6,654 nucleotides of DNA from Acetobacter sp. CAG:977 (GTDB lineage Bacteria; Pseudomonadota; Alphaproteobacteria; CAAGCB01; CAG-977): positions 9,890 to 16,543 of the forward strand of contig HF994919.1 of the NCBI GenBank assembly GCA_000434295.1, read 5' to 3'. Below the pieces are notes generated by a model. It ran no database searches and was not told where the DNA came from. It saw only the letters and a list, made by a program, of their open reading frames with translations. Within the stretch, counting starts at the first letter, position 1. Every line of letters begins with the position of its first letter. The position numbers and the translations under genes are program-made. Of the stretch, positions 1 through 5,627 are shown one piece after another.

Positions 1-1142
1 CCGTCGCCGCCGAAAACGGTCTGTCCGTCCTGTTGCTGGACAACGCGGAAACTCCCGCAAAAAAAGTGATGATCTCGGGCGGCGGAAAATGCAATTTCAC
101 AAATAAATTCGTTTCTCCAGATCATTACCTTTCCAAAAACCCGCATTTCTGCAAATCGGCTCTGGCTCGGTTGAAGCCCGACGATGTTCTTGCCGCGTTT
201 AAAAATGCCGGAATCCCCTTTTCCGAACGCGAAGACGGAAAATTTTTCGCAAACAGCGCGGAAAACGTCAGAAACCACCTCTTATCCCGCGCCAAAAAAG
301 CCGGCGCCCTTTTTCGTTTCAAAGAAGACATCTTAAATCTTGAACCTTTAAACGCGGGATTTCGGATTTCGTGCAAAACGCAAACCGTCAATGCCGCCAA
401 AGTACTGGTTTCGACAGGCAGCCCCGCCTGTCCCGCAGCAGGCGGAAATTCTTTCGGTTTCAAGCTTGCAAAAAAATTATCCATCAACGTCATCGCCCCC
501 GAACCCGCCCTTGTCCCCTTAAGATTCCCCGAAAATCCCCTTGTCGATTTTTCGGGACTGGCAGGCATCTCTCTTGACGTTAAAATCAAGTGTTCAAAAA
601 AATCCTGTTCTGCCCCTTTGCTTTTTACGCACAAAGGAATCAGCGGCCCCGCCGTCCTGACGGTATCCCTCTATCATGACGGAGCCGCCCCGCTGAGCAT
701 TGATTTTTTCCCCGAAGGCTCCCTTGCGGCGCATCTGAAAACGTTAAAAGAAAACAAAGATAAAAGAAAAATTTCTTCGGTTCTTTGTGATTTCTTTCCT
801 CAACGGCTTGCTTTGCGTTTTGCCGCTTTACTGCCCGACGAGAAAAAAAGCGCTCCGTTGGCGGAAATCCCCGATAAGCTGTTTTTCAAACTGGAAAACA
901 CTTTAAAGAATTTTCCGTTTCCCTTTGCCGGAACCGAAGGGTTTGAAAAAGCCGAAGTCGCAAAAGGCGGAATCGACACAAAGGAAATCAATTCGGCGAC
1001 AATGGAATCCGAACGTGTCCCTGGTCTTTATTTTTCGGGCGAAGTTCTGGACGTAACGGGCGAAGTCGGCGGTTACAATCTTCATTGGGCGTGGGCTTCG
1101 GGAACAGCTGCTGCTTTCGGCGTTCTTAAAAGCCTGCGTTAG
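1..1142 (+). CDS. BaiN/YhiN (RdsA-like) family FAD-dependent oxidoreductase, 5' end missing
   Basis: This is a flavoprotein of the HI0933/YhiN/BaiN family, cut by the left edge of the window. The reading frame is open from base 3 and gives 379 residues. Only the extreme N terminus with the first FAD-binding glycine motif (roughly 15-20 residues, judged from family lengths near 400) is missing. The TTG at 33 is not the real start, because the in-frame residues before it (AAENGLSVLLLD) match the end of the Rossmann beta-alpha-beta unit. Visible family signatures are SGGGKCNFTN (fragment residues 25-34), the FTHKGISGPA segment mid-protein, and the C-terminal block GLYFSGEVLDVTGEVGGYNL with WAWASG (about 341-367), which closes the FAD site. 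From family knowledge, E. coli YhiN (RdsA) is linked to dihydrouridine formation in 23S rRNA, while BaiN was proposed for bile-acid reduction. The first role is likelier for a housekeeping copy, but the sequence does not decide. The gene converges on the next one with a 4-base stop overlap. Confidence 0.9.
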   Translation, partial: VAAENGLSVLLLDNAETPAKKVMISGGGKCNFTNKFVSPDHYLSKNPHFCKSALARLKPDDVLAAFKNAGIPFSEREDGKFFANSAENVRNHLLSRAKKAGALFRFKEDILNLEPLNAGFRISCKTQTVNAAKVLVSTGSPACPAAGGNSFGFKLAKKLSINVIAPEPALVPLRFPENPLVDFSGLAGISLDVKIKCSKKSCSAPLLFTHKGISGPAVLTVSLYHDGAAPLSIDFFPEGSLAAHLKTLKENKDKRKISSVLCDFFPQRLALRFAALLPDEKKSAPLAEIPDKLFFKLENTLKNFPFPFAGTEGFEKAEVAKGGIDTKEINSATMESERVPGLYFSGEVLDVTGEVGGYNLHWAWASGTAAAFGVLKSLR

Positions 1143-1879
1143 TCGACAAAGTTCGCGTTAACCTTAGGCTCGTTTATTCCGCGAGAAGAGATGTCAAACT
1201 GGAACACCATAAAGTTCAACGGATTTTTCATTCTTTCGTCGGCGTTCGGATACCCGCGAGCCATAAACCCCGCCCGTATCTGAGCCCGCCAACGGCGAAT
1301 GCGGGGTTTTTCTTCCTCGGGCATCTTGTCAATCGTATCGAATTCCGCCAGCCATAAACCGTCCCACACATACGAAACAAAACGGACGCGGACTTCTCTG
1401 GTCATCCCTTCCATCATACGGGTAGACATTGCCGCCTGTTCGGGTTGAAAACCTTTAAACGCGTCTTCCGAAGAATACCAAAATAAATCGCTGCGCTTGC
1501 TCCAACGGCGGTTCATTTCGTCAACGTCCGCCAAAATCGTATAGCGAAGCATGATATATTCGCGAATATACATTTCCAAAATCAACGCATTGACGGGACG
1601 AACGACAACGGAACGTTGGACGGGCGAAAGTCTGTAAAACTGCTTGTTAATGTAATACAACCCCGGAACGGCGTGAAGTTGCGGCGCAAGCATATATAAA
1701 ATTAACGCCAGAATAATCACTCCGCACAGCATCCCGACGGCAACAATCGTCATAACGCGCGACGTCTTTAAGTAACGCCGCTCGGGCATCGCCGCAACAT
1801 GAACCTTTTCAGGATATGCTCCAAGCTTGTCATTGGTCGCTTCGTCTTCCTTGCTGAACAGAAACTTAAAAAGGTTCAT
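1139..1879 (-). CDS. VirB8-like type IV secretion inner-membrane protein
   Basis: This 246-residue bitopic membrane protein resembles VirB8 (the VirB8/TraE/DotI superfamily). That family forms part of the inner-membrane platform of type IV secretion systems and exposes an NTF2-like domain to the periplasm. A short charged cytoplasmic N terminus (1-41) is followed by one hydrophobic helix (about 42-65) and a periplasmic domain. The domain carries the YIREYIMLRY helix (104-113), a segment resembling VirB8 'dg..lA.F' strands (173-180), RRWRAQI (196-201) and NPLNFMVFQF (219-228). The last corresponds to the conserved NPLG-type motif, with Asn in place of Gly. I chose the ATG at 1879 over the TTG two codons upstream because AAGGG lies 9 bases before the ATG but only 3 before the TTG. 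No other secretion gene is visible, so a complete system cannot be inferred. DotI/IcmL membership is the main alternative. The superfamily call is fairly safe; the exact subfamily is not. Confidence 0.72.
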   Translation of the reverse strand: MNLFKFLFSKEDEATNDKLGAYPEKVHVAAMPERRYLKTSRVMTIVAVGMLCGVIILALILYMLAPQLHAVPGLYYINKQFYRLSPVQRSVVVRPVNALILEMYIREYIMLRYTILADVDEMNRRWSKRSDLFWYSSEDAFKGFQPEQAAMSTRMMEGMTREVRVRFVSYVWDGLWLAEFDTIDKMPEEEKPRIRRWRAQIRAGFMARGYPNADERMKNPLNFMVFQFDISSRGINEPKVNANFVD

Positions 1880-1888
1880 AATCAAAAG

Positions 1889-1893
1889 CCCTT
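1889..1893 (-). promoter_or_regulatory. Ribosome binding site of the VirB8-like gene
   Basis: AAGGG on the minus strand lies 9 bases upstream of the ATG at 1879. Its spacing to the alternative TTG start (1885) would be only 3 bases, so it decides the start in favour of the ATG. Confidence 0.6.
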
Positions 1894-1903
1894 ATGCAAA
1901 ATG

Positions 1904-1942
1904 CCCTTTATTAAAATATCCCCTTTACTTTAAAAGGATATT
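1904..1942. repeat. Inverted repeat plus CCCTTTA direct repeats in the divergent spacer
   Basis: AATATCC (1915-1921) and GGATATT (1936-1942) are perfect 7-base inverted arms. The match continues imperfectly inward (CCTTTA against TAAAAGG). CCCTTTA also occurs directly at 1904-1910 and 1921-1927, 17 bases apart. The element sits between two divergent genes, where an operator could lie. No terminator-like T run follows either arm in a suitable position. A regulatory role is inference only, since AT-rich spacers produce such arms by chance. Confidence 0.35.
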
Positions 1943-1952
1943 AACCGATAGT
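1924..1952 (+). promoter_or_regulatory. Possible sigma70-type promoter for the membrane protein gene
   Basis: TTTACT (1924-1929) and GATAGT (1947-1952) are separated by 17 bases. Each matches the consensus at 4 of 6 positions. Transcription would begin near 1959, about 20 bases before the first ATG. The -35 and spacer overlap the inverted repeat at 1915-1942, so a protein bound there could block this promoter. The assignment is weak. Confidence 0.25.
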
Positions 1953-1978
1953 GCATCAAGTTTTTTCTTTTAATTAAA

Positions 1979-2479
1979 ATGCCATATTTTCCGCCAATGC
2001 CCAAGTTTAAATACATCAAAGAACACCTTTTTCAAATTTTAGCCGTCTTTACCATCGGTTTTCCCTTTGTCGGGTATAAAATTCTGGCAGGCGTCGTCAT
2101 TCACAGGCTATATGACAACGCGGCTGCGGATATTATCGCTTTGCTGTTCGTCGTTTGGGGCTTAATCGATTTGATGCTGAACGCCATTTGCCTGCACGCC
2201 GTTTGTTGCAGAGGTCATACTCATTATCCGTTCTGCTTGCTGTCCGTCATGGCAAGACGGCATTCCGTCTTGTCGAAATGGGAAGATTCCGGCGATGCTC
2301 TGGACGTGATGCTGTCGTTTTGCATTGTCGCTTGGATCGTCGGACAGGGATTGTTCGGCTTTATGGACGGCGCTCAGGTCAAAATATGGAATATCTGCAC
2401 CGTCGTAAACGTCTTGGGCGCGGGAATTTCAAGACTGGGCGCAACAATAACGTCAAAAGCCGCTCAAAAAAGCTCCTAA
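1979..2479 (+). CDS. Hypothetical four-helix integral membrane protein
   Basis: I do not recognise a named family for this 166-residue protein. Hydrophobic stretches at about 17-41, 50-74, 108-128 and 136-151 predict four membrane helices. A basic/polar loop separates the second and third (RRHSVLSKWEDSGDALD, 93-109), with a small Cys/His-rich patch just before it (CLHAVCCRGHTH, 71-82). The C-terminal tail is short and basic. A second ATG at 1997 would give a protein six residues shorter. No clear Shine-Dalgarno precedes either ATG, so the start is uncertain. The frame is open across the whole hydrophobic pattern, which supports a real gene. It is transcribed away from the VirB8-like gene and converges on radC with a 4-base stop overlap. 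The CxxHxxCC/HxH cluster might bind metal, but that is speculation. Confidence is good that it is coding and low on function. Confidence 0.75.
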   Translation: MPYFPPMPKFKYIKEHLFQILAVFTIGFPFVGYKILAGVVIHRLYDNAAADIIALLFVVWGLIDLMLNAICLHAVCCRGHTHYPFCLLSVMARRHSVLSKWEDSGDALDVMLSFCIVAWIVGQGLFGFMDGAQVKIWNICTVVNVLGAGISRLGATITSKAAQKSS

Positions 2480-3228
2480 CTCAAAAGCCCCAATTCCTTA
2501 AAGGAAACATAACCCGATTTCGCCACAATCACATGATCCAACAGGTTTATTCCCAGCGTCTTTAACGCGTCTTCAACCGAACGGGTCATCAGAATGTCGT
2601 TTTTTGACGGCTTTAAATTCCCCGCGGGATGGTTATGCACCATAACCAAAGAAACCGCCGAAAGATCCAATGCCCTTTTAGCTATTTCGCGCGGATAGAT
2701 CATTGTTTGGTTGACCGTGCCTTCCTGCAAAACTTCGTCTTTGATCAGGCGATTGCCCGTATCTAAAAACAAAACCCGAAACACTTCGATTTTTTTGTGT
2801 CCCTGCGCCGCTTTGCAATACGAAATCATTCTGTCCCAATTCGATAATACGGGCAATTCGGATACCTGATTTTTCAGCATTCTGACCGAAGCTTCGCGAA
2901 TAACGGCAAACAATGCCGCGGCAGATTCTTTTATGCCGCTGACTTTCATCAGTTCTTCCGCCGGCGCGGAAACCGTATCCGAAAACGATCCGAAAATCTT
3001 TAGCATGTCTTTGGCCAAAGGTTTGACGTCCTTGCGGGGAATGGCCTGCATCAAAACCAGCTCCAACAGTTCGTAGTCCGCCAAAGCCGATCCGCCCGCC
3101 TCCAAAAGCTTTTTCCTTAACCGCGCGCGATGTCCCAAATAATGCGGCGCTTCGTCGGCTTTTTCTTTGCCGTCAGAAAACAGCTCGGGCTCGCCGATGT
3201 TATTTTCAAGGGGTTCCTTTTCAGCCAC
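2476..3228 (-). CDS. radC: RadC family JAB/MPN-domain protein
   Basis: This 250-residue RadC (UPF0758) protein has an N-terminal helix-hairpin-helix-like region (about 31-112) starting with GHRARLRKKLLEAG and containing YELLELVL and KVSGIKESAA. A JAB/MPN metal-dependent domain follows (about 125-248). The metal-binding signature is complete: H198, H200 and the SxxD pair S208/D211 in HNHPAGNLKPSKND. Length is slightly above the usual ~225 because of a charged N-terminal tail of about 28 residues. Despite the name, the family's role in DNA repair is not established, and its biochemical activity remains unclear. The start is GTG, preceded by AGAGGG at a short 4-base spacing (SD core 3233-3237). 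No in-frame ATG occurs before codon 60, too late to keep the N-terminal domain. The gene follows map by nine bases in the same reading frame and is the last gene of the sfsA-map-radC cluster. Confidence 0.93.
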   Translation of the reverse strand: MAEKEPLENNIGEPELFSDGKEKADEAPHYLGHRARLRKKLLEAGGSALADYELLELVLMQAIPRKDVKPLAKDMLKIFGSFSDTVSAPAEELMKVSGIKESAAALFAVIREASVRMLKNQVSELPVLSNWDRMISYCKAAQGHKKIEVFRVLFLDTGNRLIKDEVLQEGTVNQTMIYPREIAKRALDLSAVSLVMVHNHPAGNLKPSKNDILMTRSVEDALKTLGINLLDHVIVAKSGYVSFKELGLLS

Positions 3229-3232
3229 TCTG

Positions 3233-3237
3233 CCCTC
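3233..3237 (-). promoter_or_regulatory. Ribosome binding site for the GTG start of radC
   Basis: GAGGG on the minus strand lies 4 bases before the GTG at 3228 and directly abuts the map stop codon (3240-3238). The close packing suggests that ribosomes finishing map may help start radC. Confidence 0.5.
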
Positions 3238-4026
3238 TTAAACGTACGGATAGCGATCCCAGCCTTTCGGAGAAACGGTAAACAATTCGTATCCGTCCGC
3301 CGTCACGCCCAAAGAATGTTCGTATTGCGCCGACAATGACATATCCCGCGTCACGGCCGTCCACCCGTCCGACAAAATCTTTAAATCGTCGCCGCCCAGA
3401 TTAACCATAGGCTCTACGGTAAAGAACATTCCTTCCTTTAAAATCAACCCTTCGTGCGGACGTCCGTAATTCAACACGTTCGGAGCACAGTGAAAAATAC
3501 GGCCTAACCCGTGCCCGCAAAAATCTTTGACGACGGAACAGCGTTGAGATTCCGCATACGCCTGCATGGCGTGTCCGACGTCGCCCAATGTCGCGCCCGG
3601 TTTAACGGCTTGTATCCCGCGCATCATCGTTTCGTAAGTAATATCCAACAGGCGTTTCGCCTTGACCGGCAGTTTCCCGACCCCGAACATACGGCTGGTA
3701 TCGCCGTACCATCCGTCCAAAATAACGGTAACGTCTATGTTTAAAATGTCGCCGTTTACAAGCTTTCTGTCCCCCGGAATACCGTGGCAAATCACATGGT
3801 TCAAAGAAATGCAAACCGATTTCGGATACCCTCTGTATCCCAAACAGGCGGGAACGGCTCCGCGAGACACGATATAATCATGACAAATGCGATCCAATTC
3901 CCCCGTCGTAATACCCGCCTGAACGTAAGGCGTAATCATATCCAGCACTTCGGCCGCCAAACGACCGGCTTTTCTCATTCCTTCAAAGTCTTCGGCAGAA
4001 TGAATGACGATTTCTTCTTTCGACAT
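3238..4026 (-). CDS. map: Type I methionine aminopeptidase
   Basis: This cytosolic dimetal enzyme removes the initiator methionine from nascent proteins whose second residue is small. The 262-residue protein has the normal length for a type Ia enzyme without N-terminal extension. All five metal ligands are present: D98 (NIDVT), D109 (YGDTSRMF), H172 (GHGLGRIFH), E205 (FFTVEPM) and E236 (QYEHSLG). The substrate-binding histidines H81 (CHGIPGD) and H179 are also present. Spacing agrees with E. coli Map within one or two residues. The ATG start fits the family, and GGTGAG lies immediately upstream, though very close. The gene sits 13 bases after sfsA and nine bases before radC, so cotranscription is likely. 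Nothing is missing or unusual, and this is the most secure call in the window. Confidence 0.97.
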   Translation of the reverse strand: MSKEEIVIHSAEDFEGMRKAGRLAAEVLDMITPYVQAGITTGELDRICHDYIVSRGAVPACLGYRGYPKSVCISLNHVICHGIPGDRKLVNGDILNIDVTVILDGWYGDTSRMFGVGKLPVKAKRLLDITYETMMRGIQAVKPGATLGDVGHAMQAYAESQRCSVVKDFCGHGLGRIFHCAPNVLNYGRPHEGLILKEGMFFTVEPMVNLGGDDLKILSDGWTAVTRDMSLSAQYEHSLGVTADGYELFTVSPKGWDRYPYV

Positions 4027-4039
4027 AGCTCACCAAAAA

Positions 4040-4744
4040 TCAAAACATAAAAGGCAATCTGGCTGATGCCCATATCCCTTGAGAAGATACAGTACAGCCG
4101 TAGCATAAAATTTCCAAGCCCTTATCACAGAATTCTTTTAACGAAGTAACATACTGTGCATCCGCCGTCCAATCCGCCCGCACGCCGATACAATCTATTC
4201 TTTGTGCCAACACGATCAAGACGGCGCGTTCGCCCGCATCAAGAGCCGCATCCAGCTCTTCCAAAACTTTCCTGTTCCAAACATAAATCCCGTCGGGAAA
4301 CAACAAATCGACGCCCTGCTTTAAATACGCCGTCACAATGGCAACCCGGCAAACCGGGAAACGATCGTCTTGGGGAATAAGAACCATATCGACGGTCGAA
4401 CCGCCTCGGGACGGCAAAACCCTGCGAATTTCGCGATACCCCGCCAATTCGCTCAACACGCCGTTGGCAATTCCTTCCGCCGTGATATCGTAACGACGCG
4501 TTTCGTTCACGCCGACCAACGTCCCGTTCGCCGAGACCGTTTCCCATGTGTAAAGCAAACGGCGACCTTCTTTTCGGTTAAAAGACAAAAAAACCTCGGC
4601 GCCCGGAACAGCCAAAGTCTTCATTCGTGTCGTGTTTGAACAATATGCCGTCACCGCTTCGCCGTTTTCCAAACAAACGTCGGCCAAAACCGTAGCATAC
4701 CGTTCAATAAGAGATGCCCTGTACAACGGCGAATCGAAATTCAT
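4040..4744 (-). CDS. sfsA: SfsA-like protein with a degenerate nuclease-type motif
   Basis: This 234-residue protein matches the SfsA family, named for sugar fermentation stimulation in E. coli and described as DNA-binding. The N-terminal OB-like part is well conserved: MNFDSPL, LADVCLENGE, AYCSNTTRM (33-41), LYTWE (64-68) and GTLVGVN (74-80). The C-terminal half belongs to a PD-(D/E)XK-like fold. D119 (STVDMVLI) is kept, but the usual CYVEVKNVTL segment reads CRVAIVTAYL here (132-141). An ungapped alignment anchored on the following FPD (149-151) puts A135 and V137 where the family has Glu and Lys. The later T.RG.KHL segment is also altered (YVWNRKVL), while AGERAVLIVLAQRID (170-184) is retained. 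The frame is intact from a start that fits the family exactly, so this looks like divergence rather than decay. It heads the sfsA-map-radC cluster. Family membership is confident; retained activity is doubtful. Confidence 0.88.
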   Translation of the reverse strand: MNFDSPLYRASLIERYATVLADVCLENGEAVTAYCSNTTRMKTLAVPGAEVFLSFNRKEGRRLLYTWETVSANGTLVGVNETRRYDITAEGIANGVLSELAGYREIRRVLPSRGGSTVDMVLIPQDDRFPVCRVAIVTAYLKQGVDLLFPDGIYVWNRKVLEELDAALDAGERAVLIVLAQRIDCIGVRADWTADAQYVTSLKEFCDKGLEILCYGCTVSSQGIWASARLPFMF

Positions 4745-4771
4745 TAGAGTGTGTTCTTTATAAAAATAGCG

Positions 4772-4780
4772 TGTTATACT
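4772..4780 (+). promoter_or_regulatory. Extended -10 promoter element for the exported-protein gene
   Basis: TGTTATACT is an extended -10 element (TGn plus TATACT, 5 of 6 to consensus). The -35 region at 17 bases upstream (TGTTCT, 4752-4757) is poor, as is common with extended -10 promoters. Predicted transcription starts near 4787, about 35 bases before the ATG at 4822. Confidence 0.45.
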
Positions 4781-4787
4781 CGGACGT

Positions 4788-4816
4788 ACTTTATGCTATT
4801 GCGCAACAAAGGTCAA
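4788..4816 (-). promoter_or_regulatory. Possible promoter of the sfsA-map-radC cluster
   Basis: On the minus strand, TTGACC (4816-4811) is followed after exactly 17 bases by TAAAGT (4793-4788). Matches to the sigma70 consensus are 5 of 6 and 4 of 6. The start would fall near 4781, giving a leader of about 36 bases to the sfsA ATG. It would overlap the rightward promoter on the other strand. No Shine-Dalgarno is evident before sfsA. Confidence 0.4.
4808..4812 (+). promoter_or_regulatory. Ribosome binding site fixing the start of the exported-protein gene
   Basis: AAAGG lies 9 bases before the ATG at 4822. The reading frame extends upstream to 4714, but that ATG lies inside sfsA without comparable support. 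This site and the signal peptide right after 4822 fix the start. Confidence 0.6.
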
Positions 4817-4821
4817 AATTT

Positions 4822-5547
4822 ATGAAACTGATTTCAGCTTTTCTCGTTTTTGTGACGATTTCCGCTTCCGCTTTCGCCGAAACGCAAAACAACGCCGCGC
4901 CGGCACCGCGCCCCGCCGCTCCGATCGTAAATATTCCCCACTCGTCCAGAACAAAAGGAAATTTTTCCGACATCGCTTTGGATTTCATGCTGACAAAGCT
5001 GTTCGAAAAACAAAAGGGCGTCAAAATCACTTACGATTTTTTGGAATCCTCTTTCAGCGATAGAACCGTTGCCTTTAAAAATCTGACGGTTTCCCCGGAA
5101 CGTGATTCTTTAAAAGGTGTCATACGCTTGGGATTGGTGCGTTTAAACCTGAAAGATTTGTTGGATTTCATAGATACGGGCGCCATGACCGTTGCCCAAA
5201 TTGATGCGTCAAACGTTAAAATCAGCTTGGATTTCTATGAAAACGGTCAAAAAGTGCGCTCTTATCTGGCAGGCGCGGACAATGTTAAAATCGACCAAAT
5301 GACACAGCCTCTGAACACCGCAGAAACCGTCGTTACGGAAAATATGCTGATCTTCAGTACGACACAGGTGAAAAACGGCAGACTCTACATTCCGCAGACA
5401 AAAGAACGCTTTGCCGCACAAAGCGTGATTATGAAAGACTTTACGGTCTATCTTTCGGGCGACAAGCATATCAGTCTGAAATCCGCGAATATCGACGGGA
5501 AAACGGCGACAACGATTGATGAAATGAAAAAACTTCTGATGCAATAA
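4822..5547 (+). CDS. Exported protein of unknown function with Sec signal peptide
   Basis: I do not recognise this 241-residue protein. Residues 1-19 form a classic Sec signal peptide: MK, a hydrophobic core, then a SASAFA end with likely cleavage after A19. No lipobox cysteine is present, so a soluble periplasmic or peripheral location is expected. An Ala/Pro-rich linker (about 24-37) precedes the folded part (about 46-241). That part alternates hydrophobic and polar residues in short strands, for example KITYDFLESSF, TVAFKNLTVSP, GVIRLGLVRLNL, NVKISLDFY and GRLYIPQT. The pattern is reminiscent of beta-rich AsmA- or DUF945-type envelope proteins, but that resemblance is impressionistic and not a family assignment. 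The start at 4822 is chosen for its ribosome site and signal peptide. The gene diverges from sfsA and is followed by an 80-base gap before the epimerase gene. Confidence 0.82.
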   Translation: MKLISAFLVFVTISASAFAETQNNAAPAPRPAAPIVNIPHSSRTKGNFSDIALDFMLTKLFEKQKGVKITYDFLESSFSDRTVAFKNLTVSPERDSLKGVIRLGLVRLNLKDLLDFIDTGAMTVAQIDASNVKISLDFYENGQKVRSYLAGADNVKIDQMTQPLNTAETVVTENMLIFSTTQVKNGRLYIPQTKERFAAQSVIMKDFTVYLSGDKHISLKSANIDGKTATTIDEMKKLLMQ

Positions 5548-5601
5548 AGGGATTGTTTTTCGGAAAAAAGGCTTTTAAAATCCCCCGCAGAATACGGAGT
5601 C

Positions 5602-5610
5602 TGTTATAAA
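5602..5610 (+). promoter_or_regulatory. Possible extended -10 element upstream of the epimerase gene
   Basis: TGTTATAAA in the 80-base gap resembles an extended -10 (TGn plus TATAAA). It closely resembles the element at 4772-4780 and shares its first seven bases. No good -35 is visible. The predicted start near 5617 would leave only about 11 bases before the ATG at 5628, so the AGGA site at 5619-5622 would lie at the very 5' end of the transcript. The assignment is tentative. Confidence 0.3.
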
Positions 5611-5627
5611 CAAACAATAGGAACAAT

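Noticed and set aside
125..634. A 169-codon open frame on the minus strand
   Set aside because: It lies wholly antisense to the well-supported flavoprotein gene, and its translation shows no recognisable domain or ribosome site; it is a shadow of that gene.
4714..4821. An upstream ATG extending the exported-protein frame by 36 codons
   Set aside because: The extension overlaps the sfsA start and promoters, lacks a good ribosome site, and would bury the signal peptide inside the protein.
5549..5584. GGGATT ... AATCCC arms after the exported-protein gene as an intrinsic terminator
   Set aside because: The stem is only 6 base pairs around a 24-base loop, and CCCCGCAG rather than a T run follows, so it does not fit an intrinsic terminator.
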